From Bacillota bacterium (GTDB taxonomy: Bacteria; Bacillota; Clostridia; Lachnospirales; Lachnospiraceae), in the NCBI GenBank assembly GCA_023410575.1, contig JAEYPP010000019.1, positions 20,240 through 84,239 of the forward strand: a stretch of DNA of 64,000 nt, in the 5' to 3' direction. The translations under genes were made by a program, and so were the position numbers. The notes beneath the pieces are model-generated. The model was not told where the DNA came from, searched no databases, and saw only the letters and a list, made by a program, of their open reading frames with translations. Every line of letters begins with the position of its first letter. The stretch's first letter is position 1. Below, piece by piece: positions 1 to 7,769 of this stretch.

Positions 1-91
1 AGAAAGCATTTTTCGCAATCTCGTCTACTTCTAATGCCTGTGTTATATTTTCTTCAATGTAATCAATCGCACGATTCAAGTATTCAATCAT
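1..91 (-). CDS. AraC-family regulator, N-terminal fragment cut by window edge
   Basis: Thirty codons are visible, reading MIEYLNRAIDYIEENI and then a stretch ending in DEIAKNAF. This is the usual opening of an AraC/XylS DNA-binding domain (first helix, then the 'leva iA...' helix-turn-helix), but only the first helices are in the window. A GGAGG Shine-Dalgarno lies at 106-110, 14 nt from the ATG at 91; an in-frame TTG at 97 sits at a better 8-nt spacing and may be the real start. The gene runs leftward out of the window, so no effector domain can be judged. Confidence 0.6.
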   Translation of the reverse strand, partial: MIEYLNRAIDYIEENITQALEVDEIAKNAF

Positions 92-252
92 TCCCAATCT
101 GTATACCTCCGCTTAAGTATAACACTATATAATAAAAGTTCTCGTCTTTTTATGCCATCATTTGTCTATAAATTCTTAAGTCTAAGATTGTCCAATAAAA
201 CATCTTTTTACATTTTATCATAATCCCTAGTATATTCAAATCAATTCCTCAT

Positions 253-862
253 TTAAGGATTACACAAGTGGAAAACTAATACAAACTCTCCCCAATCTGT
301 CTTTGTATTCCTATCATCCAAAAATATAGGCGGGTCCCATTCGTCGTCATACCAACAAGCAATCCATGAAACTTCTTTCTCTTCCATAAATTGAATCATT
401 GGTTCTCCATAATCCAATCTAGTTCCTACTAAATAATTATGTTCTGTAAGCTCTTCCTCTAGAATATATCCCCATTCTGTAATAACAACTGGCAATTGAT
501 CTGTAACTGTCTCATAATTTTCTATCCAACCTTTTCTATTTGGAAAGATATGTGCAGTATAAGCATTATTTGTCTTATTCATAGGATGTTCTGCCCAATA
601 GGACAAATCATAAGAATAGTCAACACCACTTACCAAAGCCTTTTAATAAAACCTGTTCTCCAACTTCATTGAATATTTTCGTATCCTGAACTATAAGAGA
701 AGGAGCATATTCTGCTCCTTTTTGCAACTCGAATCTTTCCTTTTTCGATACAGGAAGCATCAACTTCCCACTCTTTACCAAAACAAAAACTAGAATGCAA
801 AGTATACCTATAATAAATGCTCCACCAACACAAATAAACAATAATTTACGATGTTTTCTCAT
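253..862 (-). pseudogene. Glycoside hydrolase family 5 remnant with internal deletion
   Basis: Two frames that belong to one protein abut at about 620-636. The upstream part (862 to 620) has a membrane anchor at residues 8-30 and then the typical GH5 opening (KIFNEVGEQVLLKGFG) before a stop. The downstream part (636 to 253) continues with a GH5 C-terminal half: a histidine-containing AHIFPN segment and PVVITEWGYI, where the Glu of TEWG would be the catalytic nucleophile. Together they give about 205 codons, whereas GH5 enzymes of this build need about 330 or more; the central barrel with the acid/base Glu is missing and the frames differ. It therefore reads as an extracellular cellulase-like gene inactivated by deletion. 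Confidence 0.62.
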
Positions 863-874
863 AATATATCCTTT

Positions 875-1057
875 CTAAAGCTCTAATGCAAAGCCAAGCA
901 CCATGATAACCGTTAAACATAATGAAATCACAATTCCTATCGCAGATAATATTATCATTTTACTATTATGAATCGTTTTTCTCTGATGATAGATATTGTA
1001 AATACCAACAATAAATCCAAATAAAGGCGGTAGAAAATTTGAAAGAATTTCAATCAT
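875..1057 (-). CDS. Possible small membrane protein
   Basis: A 60-codon frame with two hydrophobic segments (about residues 5-22 and 33-55) separated by a basic loop (YHQRKTIHNSK). I do not recognise a family. The start at 1057 has only a weak ribosome site, and a promoter-like TTGACA (1078-1083) with a TAAGAT 17 nt later would place the -10 on top of this start codon, so the true start may be internal or the frame may not be used. It lies directly upstream of the GH5 remnant. Confidence 0.33.
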   Translation of the reverse strand: MIEILSNFLPPLFGFIVGIYNIYHQRKTIHNSKMIILSAIGIVISLCLTVIMVLGFALEL

Positions 1058-1176
1058 CTTAAACCTAGCTCATACGCTTGTCAATGCTTACGAAGTTCAG
1101 AATATTGTGGCATAAAGGTCATCATGTAGAAACCTGTTTATGATAGAGAACGCCTAACAGGCTACGTGCATAGAAA

Positions 1177-1212
1177 AAACACTCTATAGAATAATACTTC
1201 TATAGAGTGTTT
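1177..1212 (-). terminator. Intrinsic terminator after the CPBP gene
   Basis: Perfect 14-bp arms (AAACACTCTATAGA at 1177-1190 and its complement at 1199-1212) with an 8-nt loop. Read on the minus strand the hairpin is followed by TTTTTT, which fits termination of the 2103-1336 gene. A diverged sister of this hairpin lies at 3028-3066. Confidence 0.8.
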
Positions 1213-1335
1213 AAAAACATAATCAAGTGCTATTGCATTACGTTCCGAAGCAAGGTAAAGCTCTTAATACTAAAATTTGTTGAACTTAGTAGTTATCTCT
1301 TAAGGTCGATATAAATACATGTTTATTAACTTAAT

Positions 1336-2103
1336 TCATTTGGCATGTATCCGCATCTTCTGAACGTAACCATCGATAAAAAGTGTTATACAAGCTACGA
1401 CTATCAAAATGCATATCGTTGGAAAAATCCTATCTATTACTTGACAGACTTCCCCAAAACCATTGATTGCTGCATGGGCTAATATCGCCATAAAGATACT
1501 TTTTGAAACAAAATAGACCGAACCGATAAAGAGTGATAACGTAATAGCATATAAACAAAACCAACCAAAATTCATATTGGATTGATTTGTTCCATCAATC
1601 CACCATAACGGAAGATGCCAAAATGCCCATATTATACTAACCAATAATGTAGCTTTCCAATGAGATAATTTCTTTTCTAATTCTGGCTGAAGAAACCCTC
1701 TCCATCCAATTTCCTCTAAACCTCCACCAAGAATCATAGGTAATATTAATAATACACCTATATAAAACGGAGATTTCCAAGTACCAAAACCAAAAAATAC
1801 AGGAATACCAAAAATAGCGACTGCACCACCGATTGCATATACATATAATATTTTTGCTTGCTTAATATTCACAATTGTCTTTAAATATTTACGAAATTCT
1901 TTTTTATTACTAATTGATTTTCTTTGTAACCATACCTCACATATTGTTGGTGCTAGTCCTCCTATCACGTAAAAAATCTTTCCAAGAATACTATCGTATG
2001 ACATCCAATAGATTCCTATCTTCCCTGCTACTGCTACCAAAATCCAAAAAAACCATGAGAATAAAAAGGTAGTGGTTATGTACTTAAACATATGACTTTT
2101 CAT
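1336..2103 (-). CDS. CPBP family intramembrane metalloprotease
   Basis: A 255-residue multi-spanning membrane protein of the CPBP (Abi/CaaX-protease-like) family. The three active-site blocks are present: LEEIGWRGF (EExxxR), WAFWHLPLW (FxxxH) and LAHAAIN (HxxxN/B-type). Family members cleave within the membrane, and in Firmicutes many are linked to bacteriocin self-immunity or surface-protein processing, but no bacteriocin gene is nearby so the substrate is unknown. The ATG at 2103 is chosen over an in-frame TTG at 2115 because GGAGG ends 6 nt before it. The gene lies 95 nt downstream of a TetR gene on the same strand and has its own promoter and dyad (2127-2173), so repression by that TetR protein is likely. 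Confidence 0.85.
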   Translation of the reverse strand: MKSHMFKYITTTFLFSWFFWILVAVAGKIGIYWMSYDSILGKIFYVIGGLAPTICEVWLQRKSISNKKEFRKYLKTIVNIKQAKILYVYAIGGAVAIFGIPVFFGFGTWKSPFYIGVLLILPMILGGGLEEIGWRGFLQPELEKKLSHWKATLLVSIIWAFWHLPLWWIDGTNQSNMNFGWFCLYAITLSLFIGSVYFVSKSIFMAILAHAAINGFGEVCQVIDRIFPTICILIVVACITLFIDGYVQKMRIHAK

Positions 2104-2126
2104 TTTTTCCTCCAATATAATAAAAT

Positions 2127-2173
2127 TGAGACTTCTCTCATTTTTATTATATATGATTTTCCCCTTTTGTCAA
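2127..2173 (-). promoter_or_regulatory. Promoter of the CPBP gene with candidate TetR operator
   Basis: On the minus strand TTGACA (2168-2173) and TATAAT (2146-2151) are 16 nt apart. Immediately downstream lies the dyad TGAGA-CTTC-TCTCA (2127-2140). A second dyad of related sequence, AAAATGA / TCATTTT separated by 8 nt, lies just upstream at about 2178-2199. Both placements fit a repressor blocking RNA polymerase; assignment to the adjacent TetR protein is inference. Confidence 0.65.
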
Positions 2174-2198
2174 TCTTAAAATGACCTTTGTCTCATTT

Positions 2199-2837
2199 TT
2201 ATTTCATTGATTGAATCATAGCAAATGCATATTCTCGAAAATACAGGTACAATGCAGAGTTAAACGTTTTTCTTTTTTGCATAACACTCATTGCAATAGT
2301 ATCACAGATTCCATCTATATATACAGAAGCATTTGTCATAATCAGGTTAATTGGTATATTGCTTCTGAATTCACCCATAGTAACTCCTTTTTCAACCAGA
2401 TGACCAAGATACTTCATGAAGTCATCTCCAACATTTTGCAATATCAGCTGACTCATAATTCTCTCAGTCTTTTCAGCATGACTTCCCAAATATACCATTA
2501 ATTCAAATCGAATTTTAAAAATATCTCCTGGTGTTTCATCAATATATTTTCCTAAGCTTTCGAACAATCTGAGAATATTTACCTCAATACTTTCCTTTTC
2601 GTCATTTTGTGGTAAAACATAAGGCGTTTGTTGAGATGACAGGTAATTGACCACATCAATAATTACTTGATCAATATCATTGTAATAAAGATAAATTCCC
2701 CCTTTACTAATACCAGCTTGTCGAATAATATCTAGCATTGTAATCTCATATAAAGGGTGCTGATGTAATATTTCAATTGTAGCTTCAACAATTTTCTTTT
2801 TCTTTTCAACTATATATTCTTGCGTTACCTTTGGCAT
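2199..2837 (-). CDS. TetR/AcrR family transcriptional regulator
   Basis: A 212-residue protein. Residues about 12-58 form a TetR-type helix-turn-helix (ITMLDIIRQAGISKGGIYLYY), followed by a helical ligand-binding domain with no recognisable subfamily signature. The start at 2837 is supported by GAAGGAG 7 nt upstream. It is co-directional with, and just upstream of, the CPBP protease gene, whose promoter carries TGAGA dyads, so local repression is the best guess. The inducer cannot be read from sequence. Confidence 0.9.
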   Translation of the reverse strand: MPKVTQEYIVEKKKKIVEATIEILHQHPLYEITMLDIIRQAGISKGGIYLYYNDIDQVIIDVVNYLSSQQTPYVLPQNDEKESIEVNILRLFESLGKYIDETPGDIFKIRFELMVYLGSHAEKTERIMSQLILQNVGDDFMKYLGHLVEKGVTMGEFRSNIPINLIMTNASVYIDGICDTIAMSVMQKRKTFNSALYLYFREYAFAMIQSMK

Positions 2838-3027
2838 TATTAATCTCCTTCACATGATGCTATTCTTTGTAAAATAAAACTTTCAATTTTTATCTTCATC
2901 TATTTTAGATTGATTATATCATTCGTTTTAACTCAATTCAATATTACGAATCGATCCTCTCATTAACTCATTTTTTTCTCCAGAAGCCAGGTAAGATTTT
3001 TAAGCATAAGATTAATACAAATAGCAA

Positions 3028-3066
3028 AACACTCCATAGAATATTACTCCTATTCTACAGAGTGTT
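3028..3066 (-). terminator. Hairpin terminator, sister of the 1177-1212 hairpin
   Basis: Arms AACACTCCATAGAAT (3028-3042) and 3052-3066 pair with two mismatches; the minus-strand side continues GTTTTGC. The sequence is clearly related to the hairpin at 1177-1212, suggesting copies of one small palindromic element used as terminators on either side of the TetR/CPBP pair. Confidence 0.6.
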
Positions 3067-3085
3067 CTCTTTAGAGCCCATGCCT

Positions 3086-3265
3086 TTACATATTCCATAA
3101 ACACTTCATATAATTATCCAAGATCTTCTGATCTAGAAACAGAATACTCCCTCCGATTAATTGTGGATTAGAGAATACACGTACATCGTTGTCTGTATTA
3201 ACTGCTTCATTCGATAATTTTGTCACCTTTTCCTTCTCGGTATTGTTTGCGATTTTTTTCTTCAT
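3086..3265 (-). pseudogene. Decayed GNAT acetyltransferase, paralogue of the 11771-12229 gene
   Basis: The 59-codon frame still has a good ribosome site (GGAGGGAG, 8 nt before the ATG at 3265). Two blocks match the intact GNAT protein encoded at 11771-12229: LSNEAVNTDNDV against LSKEAFDTDINV, and VFSNPQLIGGSILFLDQK against VFSETQLIGGALLFRDQK. Everything between the blocks (about 28 residues) and everything after DQK (the acetyl-CoA binding half) is lost. It is best read as a remnant with an internal deletion and a frameshifted or deleted 3' end, not as a functional small protein. Confidence 0.65.
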
Positions 3266-3352
3266 AATTATTTCTCCCTCCGTCAATATGTTTGATATAT
3301 TATGTAGGAAAACAATTCTTACATATTCTACATATGTTCACATTATCATATT

Positions 3353-3400
3353 CTATTTAGACGTACCCGACTTTATCTACAATTATCGTCATCTAAATAG
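3353..3400 (-). terminator. Inverted repeat after the lipoprotein gene
   Basis: CTATTTAGA (3353-3361) and TCTAAATAG (3392-3400) are perfect 9-bp arms around a 30-nt loop that contains a further CG-TC pairing. It lies about 80 nt beyond the stop of the 3479-5155 gene on the minus strand. There is no convincing U-run, so termination is only one possibility. Confidence 0.4.
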
Positions 3401-3478
3401 CTACCATATGACTTCGGATGAAGGAATATTCAATTGCAACTCTCAATACCATTTAAAGTATAACAAAATTAAACTATC

Positions 3479-5155
3479 CTATTTTTCTATCCATGCAGGT
3501 TCCACTGATAACACAAATACATACTCACAAGTATGTTGTTCATCAAATTGGCACTTTACACGAAAGCCACGATAAGATGGATTTGTATACGTACCTGTAT
3601 TAGAACTAAGTAAAAGTGCATAGTGCGTCATTAATCCAATGTAAAGATTACCATCTTCTCCATATCGCACTTCTCTTTCAATAATCCCAGCCTTATTATA
3701 CAGTTCTTCTCCATTCTCATTAATGAGATAATCCTGAACTTGAATCGTTTGTGGTTTGATACCATCGGCAAAGGATAAGCTAATCTCATCCTTAAATCCG
3801 AATCCATCTGGACAAGCAAATCTTGGGATGTCGGTAGCACTCTTCATCATATCACGAAAAGGTATTGCTTCCTCTGTCTCTTCCCCCCATAATTCTTTCC
3901 AAGACATATTCTCTAATATGGTATCTCCCACTTTTACCGTAAGTTCTGGAATATTTTCTAATATGGTATCTCCTACTTTTACCGTAATCGGGATATTTTC
4001 TAATGATAGTTCAAAACTCTCTTTCTGACTTGTGTCTTTGCTATTGTCCTGAAAAGAGTCCTCCCATCTATAGTATGGAAATTCATCATTTTTCTCAGGC
4101 TCAATGTCAATTTTGTCTCCATCAATAACTAGTTTCCCATAATCCTTTCCATAGATTATTTCTTCCTTATCAGTGTCATCAATCAGTTTAATATTAGCTT
4201 CCACTAGATGTATCTCAGAATCACTTACTTTACGGAATGCAAGTAGACCATATCCTTGGTTTGGTACATAACAATTAGAATAAGAACAGTGAAGAACTTC
4301 TTGTAATCCATTATAATAAATTGGATTCGAATACTGATATACATTCAAACAACATCTCCAGATTCCAGAACCAAAACCATACAAGGAAAGTAATTCATAA
4401 GTGCCATTACCATCGATGTCTGCTATGCATATATTACCTAATTCATCTGTAATACGTAACGCTTGATCACCCGCAATTAAATACATACCTGATGTTCTTC
4501 CACTCCATGTAAGTGTTTGATATGCTTGTATCTTTGTTTTACTATATAAGTCATTAATCCAACACTTAATTAATATCTCTGGAGGATAGCCAAATGATAC
4601 CGATGGATTTCTTTGATTGTTGTATTCCTCTTGTACGTATGATAAGACTGTCTCTAATGGAAATGCTTCTTCTTCTTTTTCCATATTCTCATATACATCT
4701 GCTATCGATACAATTAGAACTTCTCCTGTATCAACAATTAGTATTGTTTTCTTAGCATCTGCGTAGTATTCATATGTGAAGCTAGAAACTATCTCTTCTT
4801 TCGTATGTTCAAAACCTTGATCCAATAAATATTTTCTATAATCTTGCTTTTGTTGCTCACTCATACCATGGCACAGATAATAATAAGGATACGATACTAC
4901 CTCCTCCACCTGTGGTAGCAACTCCTTGTCATCCCCTATATTAGCCTGTATGCTTGTTGATTCTTCGTTCATATTCTGAGACTTTTCACTACTATCACTG
5001 GATGTAAAACTACTATCATCTCTTACGTCCATCGTACTTAATTCCACATTATTACCAACCTTAGATGGACCTTCTTTCGTTCCACATGATGTACATACAA
5101 AACTAACAACTAATAAAATCCCAATCTTACAACGAATTCCCTTATTATTTACCAT
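3479..5155 (-). CDS. Exported lipoprotein of the BlaI/BlaR1-type operon
   Basis: 558 residues. A hydrophobic N-terminus ends in a Cys (residue 24, VCTSC) followed by a Ser/Asp/Glu-rich linker to about residue 80, so the mature protein is probably lipid-anchored outside the cell. The middle contains ADIDGNGTYELLSLYG, an FG-GAP/EF-hand-like calcium loop. Around residue 390-420 a segment VKVGDTILEN occurs twice, encoded by a 45-bp tandem repeat. No enzyme motif is recognisable. The gene starts 9 nt after the BlaR1-like gene, so it is the third gene of that operon and takes the place where a beta-lactamase would normally sit. Its role may be in sensing or protecting against envelope damage; this is inference. 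Confidence 0.75.
   Translation of the reverse strand: MVNNKGIRCKIGILLVVSFVCTSCGTKEGPSKVGNNVELSTMDVRDDSSFTSSDSSEKSQNMNEESTSIQANIGDDKELLPQVEEVVSYPYYYLCHGMSEQQKQDYRKYLLDQGFEHTKEEIVSSFTYEYYADAKKTILIVDTGEVLIVSIADVYENMEKEEEAFPLETVLSYVQEEYNNQRNPSVSFGYPPEILIKCWINDLYSKTKIQAYQTLTWSGRTSGMYLIAGDQALRITDELGNICIADIDGNGTYELLSLYGFGSGIWRCCLNVYQYSNPIYYNGLQEVLHCSYSNCYVPNQGYGLLAFRKVSDSEIHLVEANIKLIDDTDKEEIIYGKDYGKLVIDGDKIDIEPEKNDEFPYYRWEDSFQDNSKDTSQKESFELSLENIPITVKVGDTILENIPELTVKVGDTILENMSWKELWGEETEEAIPFRDMMKSATDIPRFACPDGFGFKDEISLSFADGIKPQTIQVQDYLINENGEELYNKAGIIEREVRYGEDGNLYIGLMTHYALLLSSNTGTYTNPSYRGFRVKCQFDEQHTCEYVFVLSVEPAWIEK
3906..3992 (-). repeat. Intragenic tandem repeat in the lipoprotein gene
   Basis: Two copies of a ~45-bp unit (3906-3950 and 3951-3992, the second with a 3-bp deletion) followed by the first 12 bases of a third. 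They encode the duplicated VKVGDTILEN segment and keep the reading frame. The near-identity of the copies points to a recent duplication. Confidence 0.8.
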
Positions 5156-5164
5156 ATCAATTCC

Positions 5165-6094
5165 TCACTTATTTGATAGAAGACATATTGCACACACGAT
5201 GAAAAATCCTAGTAGGCATATGCCAGACAATAGAGTTATCTGTTTATAACTAATGACACGTTTAATTCTCACTTTAACACTGCCCCCTGTAAAACCTGTT
5301 GCATATATCAATGGTTTCTTTACTGACATTGTTAACAAGGCTTGAGCGTATTTCCTTCGACCATTCGAATCCAATGCTCGAATGGTCGATTCATCACAAG
5401 CAAGTTCCATATCAGTGAAAAAACATCTTTGTAATATCCACATCAGAGGGTTAAACCAATAAATACATGTTATTATGATTGCAATAATTCGAAAAAAATT
5501 ATCTTTCTTTTTTATATGAGTTCTCTCGTGTGCAATTACATAAGGGTAATTCGCACTTTCCCTATTAAGTTCTAATGGTAATATGATAATCGGTTTTAAT
5601 ATCCCGACTGTAATTGGAGAACTCACAACTTCGCTTTGATAAATCCCATCTTCAATCCTTATAGCATTCTTTAATTCTTGTTTTGCTTGTATGTACATGA
5701 ATAAATAACATAATATTAAAGCAATTCCAACAATTAACCATACAGTGGCACCAACCTCATAAGCTAGTGTCCAGCCACTACTCCTTTGCTGTAATGGTTG
5801 ATAGGTTTTGGCACTTTGTATTACATTTGATAGTATTAAACTACTGTCCTGCAATCCCGTCTCACCGGTGACTAGATCTACCTGACGAATCATCCCCTTT
5901 GGTAATAAGTTTAAAAAACTAAAGCCATTGACAATACCAAAGGGAGAAATAAGTCGAATCAGTAAAATGCTATACAATCCATAGATGAGATTACGAGGCA
6001 GCTTTCGAATCGTTCGAATTGCTAATAGAATGATTCCAACCAAGGAGCCAACAATCGTCATGTTAAGAACCCAGTAAAAGATTTGTCCCATCAA
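5165..6094 (-). CDS. BlaR1/MecR1-like M56 membrane metallopeptidase without sensor domain
   Basis: 309 residues. Hydrophobic segments near residues 8-28, 35-55 and 115-137 and a C-terminal one at about 287-306 frame a cytoplasmic zinc-protease domain with AHERTH (HExxH, about residue 190) and the downstream glutamate in MELACDES. The block SPITVGILKP is typical of the family. Full BlaR1 proteins are near 580-600 residues and carry an extracellular penicillin-binding sensor domain; this one ends right after the last membrane helix, so it must respond to another signal or partner. It starts 1 nt after the BlaI gene stop and is followed by the lipoprotein gene. Confidence 0.88.
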   Translation of the reverse strand: MMGQIFYWVLNMTIVGSLVGIILLAIRTIRKLPRNLIYGLYSILLIRLISPFGIVNGFSFLNLLPKGMIRQVDLVTGETGLQDSSLILSNVIQSAKTYQPLQQRSSGWTLAYEVGATVWLIVGIALILCYLFMYIQAKQELKNAIRIEDGIYQSEVVSSPITVGILKPIIILPLELNRESANYPYVIAHERTHIKKKDNFFRIIAIIITCIYWFNPLMWILQRCFFTDMELACDESTIRALDSNGRRKYAQALLTMSVKKPLIYATGFTGGSVKVRIKRVISYKQITLLSGICLLGFFIVCAICLLSNK

Positions 6095-6463
6095 TTATTT
6101 ACTCCTTTCAGAATCAGCAATTAGATTTTTCAACTCCTCATAGTCTTCTTTTGTCAAACCTTCATCTTTTAAAAACGTAGCAAAAAATGCTCTCTTGGAA
6201 CCTTGGTATAACTTATCAATCAATTGATTGGTTTCAGCTTTCTGTACTTGTTCTTTCTTCACAATGGAAGTACAGATAAATTTGGGTTCCGTTCGAAGTA
6301 ACACTTCCTTATCAATGAGTTTTTTAATAATCGTATACGTTGTATTCTTATTCCATCCATAAGCTTCATCGGCTGCTATACTAATCTCTTTTGCAGATAC
6401 TGGTTCTCGTTCCCATACAATATCCATAACTCTTAATTCACTGTCAAATAATTTAATATCCAA
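6095..6463 (-). CDS. BlaI/MecI/CopY family repressor
   Basis: 122 residues, the usual length for the family. A winged helix spans about residues 7-70, including VWEREPVSAKEISIA and WNKNTTYTIIKKLIDKEVL, and a C-terminal dimerisation tail follows. Established members repress their own operon and are cut by the paired BlaR1-type protease. Here the target is very probably the large palindrome at 6471-6522, which overlaps the operon promoter. The ATG at 6463 follows CTGGAGG, itself inside the palindrome, by 11 nt. Confidence 0.92.
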   Translation of the reverse strand: MDIKLFDSELRVMDIVWEREPVSAKEISIAADEAYGWNKNTTYTIIKKLIDKEVLLRTEPKFICTSIVKKEQVQKAETNQLIDKLYQGSKRAFFATFLKDEGLTKEDYEELKNLIADSERSK

Positions 6464-6470
6464 AATATAA

Positions 6471-6528
6471 CCTCCAGACTATTATAATAGTATAGTTGCA
6501 TACTATCACAATAGTCTGGAGGTGTCAA
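6471..6528 (-). promoter_or_regulatory. BlaI-type operator/promoter, 52-bp near-palindrome
   Basis: Outer arms CCTCCAGACTATT (6471-6483) and AATAGTCTGGAGG (6510-6522) are perfect complements; inner arms ATAGTAT / ATACTAT also pair. The minus-strand promoter overlaps it: -35 TTGACA at 6523-6528 and -10 TAGTAT at 6500-6505, 17 nt apart. The right arm also supplies the Shine-Dalgarno of the BlaI gene. Occupation by a BlaI dimer pair would block both promoter elements. Confidence 0.8.
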
Positions 6529-6660
6529 TACCTTTTACTAATTTTAACCAAATAAGGAGTACTTTTTATGGAAAGCCAGATCTTGAATCATGCATTGTTT
6601 AGCTTCCCTTACCTATCAAATTAGATGTATAATGGTTTTAATTTAAAAAATAATTTTTCT

Positions 6661-6686
6661 TGTAACAAAAATGCTTCTACTGTGAC
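6661..6686 (+). promoter_or_regulatory. Candidate ECF-sigma promoter
   Basis: TGTAAC (6661-6666) followed after 16 nt by TGAC (6683-6686), 24 nt before the GTG start of the sigma gene. The AAC-type -35 and short GC-containing -10 are the general layout of ECF promoters, which usually include the sigma factor's own. Recognition is inferred. Confidence 0.45.
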
Positions 6687-6710
6687 TTATGTTATGAAAG
6701 GAGGGGAACT

Positions 6711-7208
6711 GTGCTTAATATAGAGGAATTATATGAAACACATAAGCGAGATTTATACTGCTATTTATTAAGTCTCACACATGACCATATGATAGCGGAA
6801 GACTTACTTTCAGAAACATTTGTCTGTGCTATTAAGTCGCTCTCCACTTTCAGAGGAGACTCAACCATAAAGACCTGGTTATTTGGAATCGCACGCAATC
6901 TATGGTTACAGTCACTACGTATATCCAAACGCGAAGAACCTCTCTTAGGAGAAGAAATTACAACCTGCTATTTTTCAAATCCCTTAGAAGATAACATGGT
7001 CAAAAAAGAAGCGGTTGCTCGGATTCATGAATTACTTATGGAGAAGGATGAGCAAACAAGACAAATTATTTCTATGCGAATTCATGGTTACTCTTATCGT
7101 GAAATAGCTTCTAAATTACATATATCTGAAAGTTCTGCGAGAGTTATCGAATTTCGTACAAAACGGTGTATTAAAACTATCTTAGAAAAGGAGAATTTAT
7201 ATTTATGA
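6711..7208 (+). CDS. ECF subfamily RNA polymerase sigma factor
   Basis: 165 residues. Region 2 spans about residues 8-75 (LYCYLLSLTHDHMIAEDLL, FRGDSTIKTWLFGIARN) and region 4 about 100-160 (IHGYSYREIASKLHISES, a helix-turn-helix). The start is a GTG at 6711 preceded by AAAGGAGG at 6698-6705. The next gene overlaps by 4 nt and encodes a zinc-binding membrane protein, the standard sigma/anti-sigma pairing, so activity is probably released by an envelope signal. The operon is divergent from the BlaI operon with its palindrome between them. Confidence 0.93.
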   Translation: MLNIEELYETHKRDLYCYLLSLTHDHMIAEDLLSETFVCAIKSLSTFRGDSTIKTWLFGIARNLWLQSLRISKREEPLLGEEITTCYFSNPLEDNMVKKEAVARIHELLMEKDEQTRQIISMRIHGYSYREIASKLHISESSARVIEFRTKRCIKTILEKENLYL

Positions 7209-7756
7209 AATCAACCTCTCAAATAAGTTGTGATGTGTGTCAAGACTTGATTCCACTTGTATTGGATCACGTCGCAAGCAAAGATAGTACACTTCTTGTA
7301 ACTGAACATGTTGCATCCTGTGATTCCTGTCGACAGATATTAAGCCAAGGGGATTTAGAATCGTCCATTGTAACAAATGATCAACAAATTATGAAAAAGA
7401 TTAAAAAAAGCATTTATATCAGTATGTTTTTCTTACTAATCTTCGGAGGATTATTCGGACTTGCCTTATCAAATAGTAATAATATCTTCTACAATTTTAT
7501 GATCATGCCAATCGTAGGATCGTTATCCTATATCATTTTTAAAAAGAAATGGTATTTTCCGTTTGTCACTCTTGGCATTATTGCCTTTGTATGGATTATA
7601 GTATCTACTAGCATTGCCGATGGATATGACTCCTCTCTCTTTATTTACAGCTTTTATATAACAGGAAACTATATGGTTTTTCAATTATTAGGTGTTTTAA
7701 TTGCTTGGTTACTACATTATGCGTTTAGGAAAGGAGAAGAAAGCTCTAAACTATAG
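7205..7756 (+). CDS. Membrane anti-sigma factor with zinc-finger domain
   Basis: 183 residues. The N-terminal cytoplasmic part has the zf-HC2/ASD signature (CDVCQDL, then HVASCDSC, i.e. HxxxCxxC), which binds zinc and clamps ECF sigma factors. Four hydrophobic segments follow (about residues 72-90, 92-108, 113-133, 150-172). The ATG overlaps the sigma stop (ATGA), giving translational coupling. The downstream YfjL-like gene begins within or just after its 3' end. Confidence 0.88.
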   Translation: MKSTSQISCDVCQDLIPLVLDHVASKDSTLLVTEHVASCDSCRQILSQGDLESSIVTNDQQIMKKIKKSIYISMFFLLIFGGLFGLALSNSNNIFYNFMIMPIVGSLSYIIFKKKWYFPFVTLGIIAFVWIIVSTSIADGYDSSLFIYSFYITGNYMVFQLLGVLIAWLLHYAFRKGEESSKL

Positions 7757-7769
7757 GCTTTCTAATACT

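Noticed and set aside
1081..1125. 14-codon minus-strand frame MMTFMPQYSELRKH
   Set aside because: Looks peptide-like but has only a weak ribosome site and no recognisable family.
1336..2103. CPBP protein as phage abortive-infection gene
   Set aside because: The old name Abi for this family refers to membrane proteases; no defence neighbours are present and it pairs with a TetR regulator.
3189..3575. 128-codon plus-strand frame
   Set aside because: Antisense to the GNAT remnant and the lipoprotein 3' end, with no ribosome site and composition typical of a shadow frame.
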